NCBI GenBank assembly: GCA_028693775.1
Contig: JAQUUS010000011.1
Span: 1-13,223 of the forward strand
Direction: 5' to 3'
Source: Alphaproteobacteria bacterium
Lineage (GTDB): Bacteria > Pseudomonadota > Alphaproteobacteria > UBA9219
DNA: 13,223 nt
In this document: positions 12,596-13,223 of the stretch, piece by piece
Numbering within the stretch: the stretch's first letter is position 1
How the letters are laid out: every line of letters starts with the position of its first letter
The notes under the pieces: model-generated
Database searches by the model: none
What the model saw: the letters and a program-made list of their open reading frames with translations, nothing else
Told to the model about the DNA's origin: nothing
Translations under genes and position numbers: made by a program

Positions 12596-13223
12596 CTATT
12601 TCTCCCCCTGCAGCCGGGACATGAAATGAATAAAAGCATCCTCAAGCGACGTCTCGGCCTTGGCGCACGCATAGCCCGGCCTGCCGCAAAACGGCTCCAT
12701 GACCGCGCGAAGCGCCTCCGGGTCCGGCCCGCTCACATGAAGCGTCTCACCAAACAAAGCGGCGGTCGAAACGGCAGGGTCTTTTTCGAGCCCGTCGCCG
12801 ACCGCAGCCAGATCCGGCCCCCGAAGGGTCCACGTCGTAAGCCCGGCATGGTCAATCACCTGATCGACAGTTCCTTCGACAATCAACTTGCCGTAAGCGA
12901 TATAAATGATCGCATGGCACCGCTCGGCCTCATCCATATAGTGCGTGCTGACAAGAACGGTCAGCCCCTTGGCGGCGAGATCGTGAATATGTTCCCAAAA
13001 CTCGCGCCGCGCCTTCGGATCGACGCCCGCCGTAGGCTCATCGAGCAAAAGAAGCTCCGGCTCATGCATGATGCAAGCGGCCAAAGCCAATCTCTGCTTC
13101 CAGCCGCCCGACAAGCTTCCCGCAAGCTGCCCGCGCCGCGCCGTGAGGTTCAAATCGCGCAAAGCGCGCTCCACGCGCTCTTTGGGTCTGTCGAGGCCAA
13201 ACATATCGGCCACAAACGCAAGG
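12596..13223 (-). CDS. ABC exporter ATP-binding subunit (YbhF/CcmA-like), N-terminus beyond window
   Basis: The frame is open to the window edge, so the Walker A part lies outside. A GTG at 13213 is not the true start. Visible in order: LAFVADMFGL, the signature LSGGWKQRLALAACIMHEP, Walker B LLLLDEP, D-loop AGVDP, then STHYMDEAERC with the H-loop histidine. A C-terminal domain ends in SLEDAFIHFM, typical of this exporter branch. About 208 codons are visible. It energises the ABC-2 permease encoded 4 nt downstream. In YbhF-type systems the upstream partner is a HlyD-like membrane-fusion protein, expected just outside the window; that is inference. Confidence 0.92.
   Translation of the reverse strand, partial: LAFVADMFGLDRPKERVERALRDLNLTARRGQLAGSLSGGWKQRLALAACIMHEPELLLLDEPTAGVDPKARREFWEHIHDLAAKGLTVLVSTHYMDEAERCHAIIYIAYGKLIVEGTVDQVIDHAGLTTWTLRGPDLAAVGDGLEKDPAVSTAALFGETLHVSGPDPEALRAVMEPFCGRPGYACAKAETSLEDAFIHFMSRLQGEK

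Noticed and set aside
11386..12624. A 412-codon open frame on the plus strand opposite the ABC permease.
   Set aside because: It is antisense to a convincing membrane transporter, is rich in His, Asn, Arg and Pro with no domain motif, and crosses the EncFtn promoter. It is a compositional shadow.
1..13223. A strand-wide C over G and A over T bias that might mark the lagging strand.
   Set aside because: Hand counts of a few lines were mixed: the permease line counted and one ydbH line were clearly C-rich on the plus strand, while lines in ydbL were balanced or G-rich. A computed skew would be needed.

Overview
The window reads as a moderately GC-rich Gram-negative proteobacterial chromosome segment (GC judged by eye, high 50s percent). 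Gram-negative character rests on a YdbH-YnbE-YdbL outer-membrane lipid-homeostasis operon, a lipoprotein with a lipobox, and secreted proteins with Sec signal peptides. A small ferritin-like protein that closely resembles the Rhodospirillum rubrum encapsulated ferritin points weakly to Alphaproteobacteria. I see no rRNA, tRNA, CRISPR array, insertion sequence or phage gene. The genes are densely packed, and there is no gene-free stretch over 150 bp.

Layout. Positions 1-1932 (+) hold the tail of a Sel1-repeat protein, a PaaI-type hotdog thioesterase and an M20 metallopeptidase. Positions 2064-3829 (+) hold a two-gene glycerol-phosphate unit: a CDP-glycerol:glycerophosphotransferase (TagB/TagF-like) that overlaps by 4 bp a glycerol-3-phosphate cytidylyltransferase (TagD-like). 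Together they could make CDP-glycerol and use it on a surface glycan. Positions 3861-6792 (+) hold a class IV aminotransferase whose ribosome site sits in a hairpin, an unrecognised secreted Cys-rich protein, an Asp/Glu-racemase-superfamily protein, and an unrecognised 150-residue protein with a CPVC motif.

Positions 6797-8443 (-) hold ydbH-ynbE-ydbL in the E. coli order, but with a YdbH less than half the E. coli length. A 110-bp divergent intergenic region separates it from 8554-11112 (+): a class III-type sirtuin with altered acyl-pocket residues, a nitroreductase with its own extended -10 promoter, and an MFS transporter 1 nt downstream.

Positions 11109-13223 (-) hold an EncFtn-type ferritin-like gene, convergent with the MFS gene and driven by a near-consensus extended -10 promoter, and behind it an ABC-2 exporter (permease plus the C-terminal part of its ATPase, cut by the window edge).

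The most notable items are the orphan EncFtn (no cargo tag, no encapsulin gene beside it), the compact YdbH, the sirtuin lacking the Tyr/Arg pair that defines desuccinylases, the teichoic-acid-like gene pair in a Gram-negative setting, and the two unrecognised proteins. No single obviously new multi-gene system is visible.
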